A program made the translations under genes and the position numbers. A DNA stretch of 64,000 bases, taken from assembly GCA_035236585.1 (NCBI GenBank), contig CP141126.1, positions 9,003,001-9,067,000 of the forward strand. Reading direction: 5' to 3'. Positions 50,467 through 61,936 of this stretch are shown here, piece by piece. Positions within the stretch are counted from its first letter, which is position 1, and each line of letters begins with the position of its first letter. Source of the stretch: Warburgia ugandensis. Its lineage: Eukaryota > Streptophyta > Magnoliopsida > Canellales > Canellaceae. Under the pieces are notes generated by a model. It was given only the letters and a program-made list of their open reading frames with translations. It was not told the DNA's origin and ran no database searches.

Positions 50467-50710
50467 ATTTTCAACCATTCCATAGGTTAGAATCATGTCA
50501 AGGTGATAAGTAAATAGGTCGCGTGTCAAACAGGTCGACACGACGGGTCAAATTGATTGACTCGAACACGACACGATTTTTGGCGTGTCATTTTTGGGTA
50601 ACCCGAAAATGACACGAACACGAAAAGACTCAACCCGAACCCGCTAAATTCGTGTCGGGTTCGTGTCGTGTTATCGTGTCGTGTCATATTTTGCCGCCCC
50701 TAACTCTAAC

Positions 50711-51637
50711 GCTCCTACTTTCTTTAAAAGTTGACTACTGCTTACCAGTTAGGTTCTAACCAAAGCGGTTAATACAACCCTCGTGTAAGGAGGCGTTTAG
50801 ACCTCAACAAACGTCGACAGGAGGTGGGGGAAGAGCGAGGCTCTATTAGACAACCCACAATAACTACAGTGATCAAAAGCAACTGGAGTAACAGTAATTC
50901 GTGTCCTATTAAGAGGGTCCTACGAGCATGTGATAACCCTATAGGTCTCTTCTGATTGATTTTAAATTAATGTGAAAGGAGAGGTTGCGCGCTTGAGGTG
51001 ATTATCCTAGGTGGGCCAAGGAGTGGTGATGAAATCCACCCTTGATCTTGTGGGGTAGGGTGCCCTTACTAATTAAATTTCACACACCATGGCAAGTCGA
51101 TCAACATATAATCCACCTTAAAGTGTTAGATGTGTCCTAAAATGCAATTGAAAGCAATAAACTAATGCAAAACCCTAAGATGCAACAATTATAACATATG
51201 TTTTCTATATGCAATTAAGTACCAAAAAATGCAAATTATTCTAAATGCAAACCCTAATCTAGAAAATAAATGAGTGAGGAGACTTACAGTGAGGTTTCTA
51301 ATGAAGATCAAGTGTGGGCCACCTTGTCCCACACTTGCCCTGTATTATTACAACCCTTTAAAATTGAAATTGAAAATGCAAATTACAAAGGGCCTCACTA
51401 CAAGATTCACTCAAAAATAAAATTTCTAATCTAGGAAAGCAAGAAAAATCTATCAATTAATGAAGCTCCACTCCAATTTCCTGAAAAAAAAAAAAATTAG
51501 TACCAAATTCAGGAAATAAAGTGATTATGCACTAAAGATGCCTAAAGATGCACCTAAGAATGCCTAAAATGCAATTCCTAATTTTTTGTATTTTTTTTTG
51601 GATTTTTAATTAAATTTTATAAAAACTCCATTTCAAG
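50711..51637 (-). other. Athila 5' leader
   Basis: Noncoding leader between the primer binding site and gag, continued at 46188-46421 on the other side of the hAT insertion. It has no frame of note. It would hold packaging signals, which I cannot locate. Confidence 0.65.
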
Positions 51638-51655
51638 TCCCCGGCAACGGCGCCA
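51638..51655 (-). other. Athila primer binding site (tRNA-Asp)
   Basis: The minus strand reads TGGCGCCGTTGCCGGGGA six bases after the 5' LTR. This is complementary to the 3' end of plant tRNA-Asp and is the known primer site of Athila elements. It fixes the element's orientation as minus. Confidence 0.93.
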
Positions 51656-51661
51656 AAAACT

Positions 51662-53389
51662 TGTTGATTGTTTAACCGCAAGTGCACGGGCTATTGTAGT
51701 GTAGCTTATGCAAGTACAAGTCGATCCCACGAGGACTTGATTTAAAATTATGCAGTTTTCAATAAAATTCAATTAATAAAAGAATATAAACTAACAAAAA
51801 AATAAAATCCAGATTTATTCAATTGTTGCAATGTTCACAATTATTTATTCCAAAGAAAACAAAAAATAAAACTAAAATGCGTCCTGGATAAGCTTGTCCT
51901 TGGATTGCACTGTCTCTAGATTAGTCTATCCTTGAATAGTCTGTCCTGGATTGCACTGTCCCTGAATAGCAGAATGAAGATAAGTTAAAACCAGAATAGC
52001 ACAGGGACACAGTTGTAATTAAACAGGGGACCCAATTGGTATTTCTGAAATCTGCAAGGGGACACAGATGAAATTTCCGAAATCTGCCAGGGGACACAGA
52101 TGTAATTCTTTTGGGGACACAGATGGAATTTCTGAAATAGGACAGAATTGTAATTTCTGAGATCTGCAGGTGCAGATTTGTAATTTCATCAGGGTTCTAG
52201 TTTTTCACGAAAAAAACCAGGAAAACACGTTTTGGGAGAAATCTGAAAGAGGGAGAAGAGGAAGAAGAATAGAGGAAGGAGGAGAAGAGGAAAGGGAGAG
52301 AAGAAAGATGGGGAGAAAACCCGAGTTGGGTTTTCTCTCCCAGGGCGTCCGATTCAGATGGGAACGCGGGAAGGAGAAGGAACCGGATGAGAAGATGGGG
52401 AAAGAGGAGAAGAGAGAAGAAGGCAGATCAAGGGAAATGGGAACGCGGAAGGAAACCCATTCTGGGTTTTCTTCCCCAAAGCGTCCGGAGGAGAGAAAAC
52501 GCCGGGGCTGGAACCGGAGGAGGAAATGGGTGTGTGAAAAAAAATGACGCGTCTGGCAGTGGGAACGATGGGCAGATGAGGACCTGGGTTTGGTGGGGCT
52601 GGTGATGCTGTGCACTCCGGAATAGAGAGGAAGATGGAGGGTGTTTTGATCAGTAACTGGACTGGATTATTCCAGTAAGATAGATAAGGAACAGAGAAGG
52701 GGGTTTGGTCGGACAAATAGAAAGAGAGAGAGAGCAGTGAGGTAGAGGGGAACCAGGTGGAAACGAGAGAGGGAGATAGACAGACTGGCCAGATGTGCAG
52801 ATAGAGGAGAGGGAAGGAGGAACACGGGCGTGTTTTAGGGGGCAGAGAGAGAGAGAGTAGAGAAGGTGGGGAGAATGTGCTGGCCAACCCCTCTTTCCAA
52901 GAGGAAAAAAATGTTCTTGGAGAGAGAGGGGAAGGGGTATAAAAAGGAGAGTGAGAGATATAGATGTGAAAGAGAGGGAAAGGGAGATTGAAGAGATATG
53001 GGAGAGATAAGAGACGAGAGAGAGTGTGGTCCACTAGAAGTTTAGACTTGCTAGAACTCTGCAAGTCTTAAACTTTGTTCTGTCTTAGGACTCTTCAAAA
53101 TCCACTTTTTTGCATGAAACTTCATCTGATCTCCATCTTGTATCCTTGATTTGATCTGGAGCGTCCACACCTGAGTTGACCGATCTGTAATGCATAGACC
53201 CAATTAGCGCAATCTAAACCGTCCATTAGCTTTATTAGTCATCTAACCACTAAATTTTACAATTCAACGGTTGGATGACCAATTAAAGCTAAAATGAAAT
53301 ATTTGATGTAAAATCTTGAAATTAATGGTCTAGATGCTCTAATCAAATACTAAATTAGGGGTATTTTGACCAAAATTTAACACTTAACA
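51662..53389 (-). repeat. Athila LTR, 5' copy (1,728 bp)
   Basis: Partner of 36594-38410, about 90 bp shorter mainly because it lacks the long GA tract and has small indels in the purine-rich part. A TATAAAA with GC-rich flank (52938-52944) is on the plus strand, antisense to the element, as in the other LTR (37952-37958). Confidence 0.93.
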
Positions 53390-53394
53390 ATATG

Positions 53395-53800
53395 TGTTCA
53401 TTAACTATTTTTTTTAAATATAATAATAATAAATAATGGTTATTAAAGTTGTCAACTATGAAATCCAATAACAGGCATTATGTGGAGATTTTAAATCTCA
53501 TCCAAAATTTGAAGGTTGTATATCATAGCATCTGGATTTCAAATCTGAAAGCTATTATTCAAAACTCTAACAAAAAGGCATTATGTGGAGATTTTAAATC
53601 TCATAGGAGAAAAACTATAATAATCTTTTGTAAAAGATTTCAACTCGTTTTTCGTTGAAAAATATTCCAAACAAGGTTCCTACGTTAATGTTTTAGGATT
53701 CCATATTAAAATTTTTGACTCCAACAAACAATGTATTATATGGGATTTTAAATCTCATCGATGAAAAGCTCCAATCGTTTTCTATAGCAAGATACAAAAC
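53395..53800. repeat. Unclassified flank with about 103-bp internal repeats, duplicated at the window end
   Basis: GGCATTATGTGGAGATTTTA starts at 53474 and 53577, and a diverged form (GTATTATATGGGATTTTAAA) lies at about 53729, each followed by AATCTCAT. The stretch 53474-53800 recurs at 63599-63925 with no net length change. It is not part of the adjacent LTR, because the complete solo LTR at 59295 lacks it. Confidence 0.75.
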
Positions 53801-56427
53801 TGTCACGACCCGGGTTTTTATATGATGCAATTTAGATAAACAGGCGAGATCTCTTGTTTTATAAGTATGAAATGCATGAAAATCTTTTTGATTTTGGAAA
53901 ACAATCTTTTATAAAAACCCCGAGTGTCAAAACACATTCTCAAATTGTCTAGCCATGGAAAAGTTTAAAATCAACATTATTTCCAAGACAGTGTTAGTCA
54001 CAGCCCCAGCTATTAGAGAGTAACTACAATCAAATAACATTGAAAGATAAGGTAGGGGTTTTACTTATTTGTACTTAGTCTGGGTGGTTCCTAGCACAAG
54101 CGTTCCTTGCCCTTAAGTATTTACTTGGTGTCTGAAAAAATGTTGAGGATTGGGTGAGTATATACTATACTCAGTAGGAGCCTATCACTACTAGTTTTAT
54201 AATGCATGAGATGTTTTAAAATCATATGCTCATTCAAAACATGTGTATGTTTAAATACTAAAGCGCAACATCGATATTAAAATCCATTGTTAAACTGAAA
54301 TACTAACGACTTAAAGGATCATATAATCTAAAATCGAAAGTATCATATACATATGTATCATAACATCATGATATACATAAGATGTTTCATGGAATCCAAC
54401 TCATGAATCTCTAGTATGGTATGGTTGACCAACCTCATATCATGCCATATGCAATGCACATAAATCACCAAACCATAGGGTCCACTATGCCCACGACCTC
54501 CTCGCCGTGTGGTCCCCGAGTACCTGAGGACACTCAGTCATAGCCTCCACAGGGCCTATAACACGTCAACCTAGTGCCGTGACACCAGTGGTAGCCCCCT
54601 GTACCACATGCAGTTGACGTAGGGACTTGCCTCTTTTTGGGCATGGTACCCATCCACCGAATAGTGGTAGAGGCCAGGTGGCCGACCTAGACCCCTCGGC
54701 ATAGCACCCACGAGCTTACTAGCCCAAATCACATAAGATCAAATAAGCCAAAACCTCTTTTCAAAACCTGTTCTCTTTAGGTCCCTCACAACTGCCTGGC
54801 CCTCGGCACTCCAACGTCTTTTGGCAACCCTCAAGGACATGCAATCTTTGCAAGTACTTAAATCATGCAATGCATGCACTTGTTTGCAAAACATATGTGT
54901 GCATAATGTATATGCAATCATTTTACAAAACATGTCTATGTACAAAGCATTTATCATACATGCTGAATTAAGTCATGCTAAACAAGTCATATATTTAAAA
55001 CATATGTTCTTAAAACAATAATAGTTCTTTTAAAAGAATCTAATAGTGATAGAGCACCTACCTGGCTAGGTTGCACTAACCCTTTTGTCCTCGGACGCTC
55101 CTAATCATGGTTTGGGGAATCAAGGTTAGTTTGGCCTATCTTTTATGAGTTTTAGAGTAATTGGTCTTATTACTTAGGCATTAGGGGTCCATCCCTATGC
55201 CTATGGGTGTCCTAAGGTCCTAATTGGGCCTTAGTATCCTCAGTTTTCCAAAGTTCTAGTGGCTACGCGCCACCATCTTATTCTAAGGGTCATTCCCACC
55301 TTTGATTGAGCCTTAATCAGGGATTTTATAGTTTGTATGTGTCCGCGTCGTCGACACGGACACAACTCCTTTTGTGGCACCTCAATCGCAGCTCTAGATC
55401 TCAAGTTATAAGCGTTTTAGTGTCGCACGTACATAGAGTCTTAAGAATGAAAAAAACGGAATGCTAGGGTGCTGTGCGACTACATCGTGCGCCCTGGCTT
55501 CCTTAAGGAATGAAAAACCTGTAGCGCTAGCGCACTGCACGTCTGTGGCATGTGCCTCAGCAGGCGCGTCTGCAGACACGCCAGGTTTTCCGCCTGACTA
55601 TCCCTTTTGCGGGCGCGTCCCTGGACGCACCCGTTTGGTTTTCAAATCGCGGTCAACGTGGGACGACGTGTGACGTTCCTATTGGATCGTCTTGTTCGTT
55701 GGGGAATCGGGGCGTCCTCAGGACACCCTGGTTCGACCTTGTGGAACCAGTGTGACCCAGGGGACGTCCCTGGGTCCTTGGTGAGTCTCCAAGGCTCCAT
55801 TTTGCATGGTTTTTCATGCAAAAACCTAGGGAAATTGTTCTTGGAACTATGTTGGAAATGAGTTTTGAGCGATCTCGGACATACCAGGCTCGTTGCTGGG
55901 TTTTTCTCCTTGTTTTTCCCTCTAGGTCACTACTCCACGACTGGTTTTTCTTCAATGTTTTGGGCTGCCATTAAAGGCGCCCAAGAGCTCTACTTATAGA
56001 GCTAAGACAGGGTTCTGGAGGGGGCTCTCACTGTCTTTGAATGGCATTGGAGAAACCTCCAGAATGGCAGTGATTTCTCCTCCAATCACCGCCGTTCTAG
56101 AACCCTCTAGAGGTTGAAGATGAAGGGGTGCCCGTATCAAAACGGGCCCCTGTGTTTTTGCAGGGTAAATTCGTTTTTTAATAAAATTATATTTTTGGCC
56201 CTAAACTTCAAAGGGCCATAACTTGCTCATTTTAACTCCGTTTTAGGTGATTTTGGTCTCGTTGGATTCCTTTTTCTGAGACGCATCTAATGGAACCATT
56301 TTTAAGACCAAATTCCTGGGTTCAGTCAAGGTGAATAGTGAAATGACTAAAATACCTTTATCTTCAAAAACTGATCTTTTCATTGCTTAACTTGGAATTT
56401 CAATATTACAAAATTGGAGTCATTACA
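53801..56427 (-). repeat. 3' LTR of the Tekay-like element (2,627 bp)
   Basis: On plus it starts TGTCACGACCCGGG and ends TCATTACA, so on minus it runs TGTAATGA...GGGTCGTGACA. It matches the solo LTR at 59295-61931 in inverted orientation along its length. A CpG-rich part rich in GACGCG-type words lies at about 55,470-55,720. Confidence 0.92.
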
Positions 56428-56441
56428 TTCTTACCCCCTTA
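56428..56441 (-). other. Polypurine tract of the Tekay-like element
   Basis: AAGGGGGTAAGAA on the minus strand immediately precedes the 3' LTR. The stop codon of the integrase frame (TAA at 56439-56441) overlaps its start. Confidence 0.75.
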
Positions 56442-57660
56442 GGGGAATTTTGCCCCCGAAATTCTACCATATACAGTCAAAAGATCTCGGGGGTACTTTT
56501 CTCGCATTTCTGATTCCGGTTCCCAAGTCTCTTCTTCCATGTGTGCATTTCTCCACAAAACTTTGACTAAAGGTATGTCCTTGTTTCGCAGCTTCTTATT
56601 CTTATTCTTACGATCACGAATCTCAACTGGTCTTGTCTCTAGCTTGAGATCCTCCGTCAACTCTATGGGTACCTGGTTGATGATATGAGCAGGGTCAGGC
56701 ATGTACCTCCTTAGTATGGATACATGGAATACGTTATGCACTTCGGATGGTTGAGGGTGTAGTGCGATCCTATAGGCCGCTTTTCCCACTTTCTCCAGGA
56801 TTTCGAAAGGTCCTATGTAACGCGGACTAAGCTTGCCTTTGATACTGAACCACATAACTCCTTTAGTGGGAGATATCTTTAAGAAAATGTGCTCTCCTAT
56901 GTCGAATTCCAATGGTCTCCTCCTTCGATCAGCATAGCTCTTTTGGCGGCTTTGAGCTGTGAGGAGGCATCTTCTTATGAGTTTGACCTTCTCGGCACAT
57001 TGCTCTACCAGCTCGAACTGGAGCACCCTAGACTCTCCAACTTCATTCCAACTGGTGGGTGATCGACAGGGTCTCCCATAGAGCGCCTTGTATGGAGCCA
57101 TGACTGAAAGCTATTGTTGTACGCAAACTCGACTATCGGTAGGTTTTCATCCCAGCTTTGCTTCCAATCAAAGGCACAAGTCCGCAACATATCTTCGACT
57201 ATCTGGATTGTGCGCTCTGACTGTCCATCGGTCTGTGGGTGGAAGGCTGTGCTATAGTTCAAGGAAGATCCTAAGGATTTTTGGACAGACTTCTAGAGTT
57301 GTGAAGTGAAGCGACTATCCCTATCTGAAGTGATACTATGTAGACTTACTATCTCTTTGATGTACAACTGAGCTAGGCTGTTAGTGGATTGGGTATGACG
57401 TATAGGAAGGAAATGGGCTATCTTAGTTAATCTATCAACAATTACCCAGATCATGTCATGACCCTTAGAGGTCTTGGGTAGCCCTACGATGAAGTCCATT
57501 GTAATATGGTTCCATTTCCATTCGGGTAACTCAAGGGGTTGTAACAATCCCGTAGGTCTTTGATGTTCAACCTTGTTGACATGTTGAACACTTTACCACA
57601 AATCCCCCTATGTCTCTTTTCATACCATTCCACCAATATTATTTCTTTAAGTCTTGATAC
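56439..57660 (-). pseudogene. Integrase with chromodomain-like C-terminus (Tekay-like element)
   Basis: The core is split over three frames. 57547-57293 has [17 protein letters not shown] (first Asp) and SDRDSRF (second Asp). 57262-57005 has FHPQTDGQSERTIQ (the Glu) and then shifts frame. 57101-56439 (220 codons) holds the C-terminal part, with KGKLSPRYIGPFEILEKVG, then HVSILRRY, and ends in LVKVLWRNAHMEEETWEPES, a chromodomain-like module. Such modules in established chromoviruses recognise chromatin marks and guide insertion. Stops and shifts between the parts mean no full protein can be made. Confidence 0.88.
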
Positions 57661-59294
57661 ATCTTAGTCCCTCCTGAGTATATAGTATACTTAGAATGAT
57701 GAGCTTCTTTTAATATTTCTTGCCTTAACTCTTCATTATCCGGTACCACTAATCTTCCTTGCATGTAAACGCTACCATCTTCCCTTTTTGTAAACCCTGG
57801 TTTTTCTATGAAAGCTTGTATATCTAGATCCCCTTCCTGTTTTTGTTTAACCTTTTCATTAATAGCCGACTTTATTGTTAGACATGCCATAATGATCTTG
57901 TGCTTACTTATGTCTGGTTTCCATGTGATTACTTCTTGTAATAGCTTCCATCTCTTAGTTAATAAACTTGCACACATCCCTTGGGTTTTTCTACTTAATG
58001 CATCAGCTAGCGCATTAGCTTTTCCAGGGTGATAATGAATGGAGAAGTCATAGTCTTTTAAGTATTCCATCCATCTTCTTTGTCGCATGTTTAAGTCTTG
58101 TTGGGAAAGATATATTTAAGACTCTTATGATCTGTAAACACTTCAAACTTTTCCCCATATAAATAATGTCTCCATATTAGCAAGGCAAAGACTATGGCCG
58201 CTAATTCCAAGTCATGGGTCGGGTAATTGACTTCATGCTTCTTGAGTTGCCGAGAAGCATAAGCAATCACCTTCCCATGTTGCATAAGTACGCAGCCTAG
58301 TCCTTGTTGCGAGGCATCGCTGTATATCTCAAATCCGCCAGTTCCTAAAGGTAAGGTAAGGACAGGTGCGGTAGTCAACCTTCTTTTTAGTTCTTGGAAG
58401 CTTTTCTCACATTTATCAGTCCATTCAAATCTTGTGTCTTTCATGGTCAGCTTAGTTAGAGGTAAAGCCATTTGTGAAAAACCTTCGATGAATCTCCTGT
58501 AATATCCGGCAAGTCCTAAGAAGCTTCTTATTTCTATGACTGTCTTAGGTCTTTCCCAGTTCTGTACTGATTCAGCCTTAGTGGGGTCAACTGCTATGCC
58601 ATCTTGAGAAATAATGTGTCCTAAGAAATTAACCTTTTCCAGCCAAAACTCACACTTACTGAATTTTGCATATAACTTGTGTGCTTGTAGGGTGCTTAAT
58701 GTTATCCTTAGATGTTCCATATGGTCTTCAGGAGTTTCAGAATATATTAAGATATCATCCACAAACACTATGATGAATTTATCTAAGTACTCCTTGAACA
58801 CCCTATTCATGAGATCCATAAACGCGGCTGGAGCATTAGTTAAACCAAAGGACATCACTCTGAATTCATAATGACCGTATCGAGTCCTGAAGGCTGTCTT
58901 GGGGATATCTTCTTCTCTAACTCAAAGTTGATGGTACCCGGATCGTAGATCAATCTTAGAGAAGACTCTGGCTGACTGAAGTTGATCGAAAAGATCATCA
59001 ATTCAGGGAAGAGGGTACTTATTTTTAATGGTGACCCTATTCAACATCCGATAGTCTACGCACAATCTCATGGAGCCATCCTTTTTCTTAACAAAAAGGA
59101 CTGGAGCTCCCCACGGAGACACGCTAGCTCGTATGAACCCTTTGTCTTCCTGTAACTGGGTCTTCAGTTCTCTTAGTTTTGTTGGAGCAATTCGGTAAGG
59201 GGCTTTGGAAATGGGGGAAGTACCGGGTATAAGGTCAATGATGAACTCAATTTCCCTTGGTGGAGGTATACCTGGTAAGTCCTTAGGGAATACG
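57639..59294 (-). pseudogene. Reverse transcriptase and RNase H (Tekay-like element)
   Basis: 59294-59003 has the start of RT ([20 protein letters not shown], then CVDYRMLN) and ends at a TGA at 59003. A second TGA lies at 58922-58924. 58858-58091 (255 codons) carries FVDDILIYS, the RT active site, then [12 protein letters not shown] and RNase H ([27 protein letters not shown]). A one-base shift near 58090 leads into 58088-57639, with the RNase H end (HYHPGKANALADALSR) and the start of the integrase zinc-binding region. This is the normal order of Ty3/gypsy pol. Confidence 0.9.
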
Positions 59295-61931
59295 TGTAAT
59301 AACCCCAATTTTTGTAATATTAAAAGCCCATGAAAAGTTCAGTTTTAAAGATAAGGGAATTTTGGTCATTTCACTAGTTTCCTTTACTAAACCGAGTAAT
59401 TTGGTCCTGAAAATGGTTCCATTAGATGCGTTTCAGAAAAAGGAATCCAATGAGACCAAAATCATCCAAAACGGAGTTAAAATGAGCAAGTTATGGCCCT
59501 TTGAAGTTCAGGGGCAAAACTGTAATTTTTACAAAAACGGGTTTAATGGCAAAACACAGGGGCCCGTTTTGATACGGGCACCCTTCATCTTCAACCTCCT
59601 AGAGGTTTTTGGAACGACAGTGTTTCAAGAAGAAACCACCGCCATTCTGGAGATTTCTCCACTGCCATTCAAAGGCGGTTAGAATCCCTCAAGAACCCTC
59701 TTTAAAAGCCCTATAAATATAGCTCTTGGGTACCTCTAATGGCAGCCCAAAACCTTGGAGAAAACCAGTCATGAAGCAGTGACCTAGAGGGGAAAACGAG
59801 GAGAAAAACCCAGCAACGAGCTAGGTACGTCTGAGATCGCTTAAAACCCATCTCCCCCATAGTTCCAAGGTCAATTTCCCTAAGTTTTTGCATGAAAAAC
59901 CATGCAAAACGGAGCCCAAGAGAGCCACCAAGGTGTCCTGAGGACGCCCCGGTCCCCCAGTCGACGCATACGTTCCAGTCGGAACGTGACGCGTCGAACG
60001 CGTCTGAAGAAAACCAACAGGCGCGTCCGAGGACGCGCCCGCTAAAGAGGAAGATGGGCTGAAGAGTGCCGCGCGTCTGCAGACGCACCCGCTGAGGCCC
60101 ACACCACAGACGCGTAGCGTGCTAGCAGAGGCTCATTTTTGGTTGTTAAGGAAGTCAGGGCGCATGACGCTGACGCGCAGCGCCCTAGCATTTCGTCCTT
60201 TTGTCTTTAAAGACTCTATGTACATACGACACTAAAACGCTTATAACTTGAGATCTAGAGCTCCGATTGAGGGGCCGCAAAAGGCTTTGTATCTGTGTCG
60301 ATGATGCGGACACATTCAAACTATAAAATCTTTGATCAAGGCCCAATAAAAGATGGGCATGACCCTTAGAATGGGATGGTGGCGCGTGGCCACTAGAACG
60401 TTGGAAAACTAAGGATACCAAGGCCCAATTAGGACCTTAGGACACCCATAGGCATAGGGATGGACCCCTAATGCCTAAGTAATAAGACCAATTACTCTAA
60501 AACTCATAAAAGATAGGCCAAACTAACCTTGATTCCCCAAACCATGATCAGGAGTGTCCGAGGACAAAAGGGTTAGCGCGACCTAGCCAGGTAGGTGCTC
60601 TATCACTATTATATTCTTTTAAAAGAACTATTATTGATTTGGAAACATATGTTTTAAATATATGACTTGATTTGCATGACTTAATTCAGCATGCATGATA
60701 AATGCTTTGTACATAGCCATGTTTTGAAATGATTGCATATACATTATGCACATATATGTGTTGCAAACAAGTGCATACATTGCATGATTTAAGTACTTGC
60801 AAAGATTGCATGTCCTTGAGGGTTGCCAAAAGACGCTGAAGTGCCGAGGGCCTGGCAGTTGTGAGGGACCCAAAGAGGACAAGTTTTAATAAGAGGTTTT
60901 GGCTTATTTAATCTTACGTGATTTGGGCAAGTAAGCCCATGGGTGCTATGCTGAGGGGTTTGGGTTGGCCACCCGGCTTCTACCACTAATAGGTGGATGG
61001 CTACCACGCCCAAAAAGAGGCAAGTCCCTACGTCGACTGCATGTGGTACAGGGGGCTACCACTGGTGTCACGGCACTAGGTCGACGTGTCATAAGCCCCG
61101 TGGAGGCTATGACCAAGTGTCCTCAGGTACCCGGGGACCACACGGCGAGGAGGTCGTGGGCATAGTGGACCCTATGGTTTGGTGATTTATGTGCATTGCA
61201 TATGGCATGATATGAGGTTGGTTGACCATACCATACTAGAGATCCATGAGTTGGATTCCATGAAGCATTTTATGCATATCATAATGTTGTGATATATATA
61301 TGTATATGATACTTTCCATGAAGCATTATATAAGTCGTTAGTATTTCAGTTTGACAATGGATTTTTATATCGATATTGAACGTGATTGTTTTAAACATGC
61401 ACATGTTTTAAAGGAGCATATGATTTTAAACATAGCATGCATTGCAAAACTAATAGTGATAGACTCCTACTGAGTATATTATATACTCACCCAATCCTTA
61501 ACATTTTTCAGACATCAGTAAGCACTTAAGGACAGGATACGTCCGTATATATCATGGTTCAGGACAGCTCCACTCACGAAAAGAGGACATCTATGTTAGT
61601 GCTATGAGCAAGTGAATCCAAAAGGAAACAAATATACATGTAAGTAAACTCTCAACCCTTTGGACATGTGTTTGTACTTAGTTACAGTTGGCCGTATGCC
61701 AGACTGGGAAGACCTGGGGAAAAACATTTATGATTTCTGAAGTTTTTCAAAAACTACCTTAGTTGTTGTGAAAGCAAATGACACTCGGGGTTTTCAAAAT
61801 GAGTTTAAAAACAAAAGATTTTTTGTTACATTGCATGGTTTTTATGAAATGGTTTTCAAATAGGGATGCATCCCGCCTTAGGAAATTAGACATTGCATTT
61901 AAAAATGCATGAGAAAACCCGGGTCGTCACA
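59295..61931 (+). mobile_element. Solo LTR of the same Tekay-like family inserted in pol
   Basis: A single LTR from TGTAATAACCCCAATTTTTG to GGGTCGTCACA is flanked by the 5-bp duplication ATACG (59290-59294 and 61932-61936). Removing it restores continuity between the gag-protease end and the RT start of the host element, so it is a later insertion. It lies opposite in orientation to the host element. Solo LTRs arise from recombination between the two LTRs of one element. Its clean ends also define the family's LTR limits. Confidence 0.93.
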
Positions 61932-61936
61932 ATACG

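Larger units (their letters stand above)
46430..50702. mobile_element. Nonautonomous hAT-type DNA transposon inside the Athila leader
   Basis: The ends are TAGGGGTGGCAA and, inverted, TAGGGGCGGCAA (12 bp, one mismatch). The element is flanked by a perfect 8-bp direct repeat ACTCTAAC (46422-46429 and 50703-50710). Eight-base target duplications with TAGGGG-type termini are diagnostic of the hAT superfamily. Both subterminal regions are packed with ACACGACACGA and its complement, probable transposase-binding repeats. The 4,273-bp interior has no transposase frame (longest 77 codons), so it must be moved in trans. It sits between the Athila primer site and gag, so it entered after Athila. Confidence 0.93.
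36594..53389 (-). mobile_element. Athila-type Ty3/gypsy LTR retrotransposon, complete but decayed, with nested hAT insertion
   Basis: LTRs at 36594-38410 and 51662-53389 both begin TGTTGATTG and end CACTTAACA. The element is bounded by the 5-bp duplication ATATG (36589-36593 and 53390-53394). On the minus strand the order is LTR, tRNA-Asp primer binding site, leader, gag, protease, RT, RNase H, integrase, spacer, polypurine tract, LTR. The tRNA-Asp site, long LTRs and the protease and RT motifs place it in the Athila lineage. Without the hAT insert it is about 12.5 kb, normal for Athila. Stops, a frameshift and a 574-bp duplication make the coding region nonfunctional. No env-like frame is intact. 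Confidence 0.93.

Noticed and set aside
46430-50702. CACTA or Mutator identity for the nested element
   Set aside because: Termini are TAGGGG rather than CACTA and the target duplication is 8 bp, not 3 or 9.
53474-53800. Treating the duplicated flank as part of the Tekay-like LTR
   Set aside because: The solo LTR at 59295-61931 has a perfect target duplication and ends at GGGTCGTCACA without this sequence.
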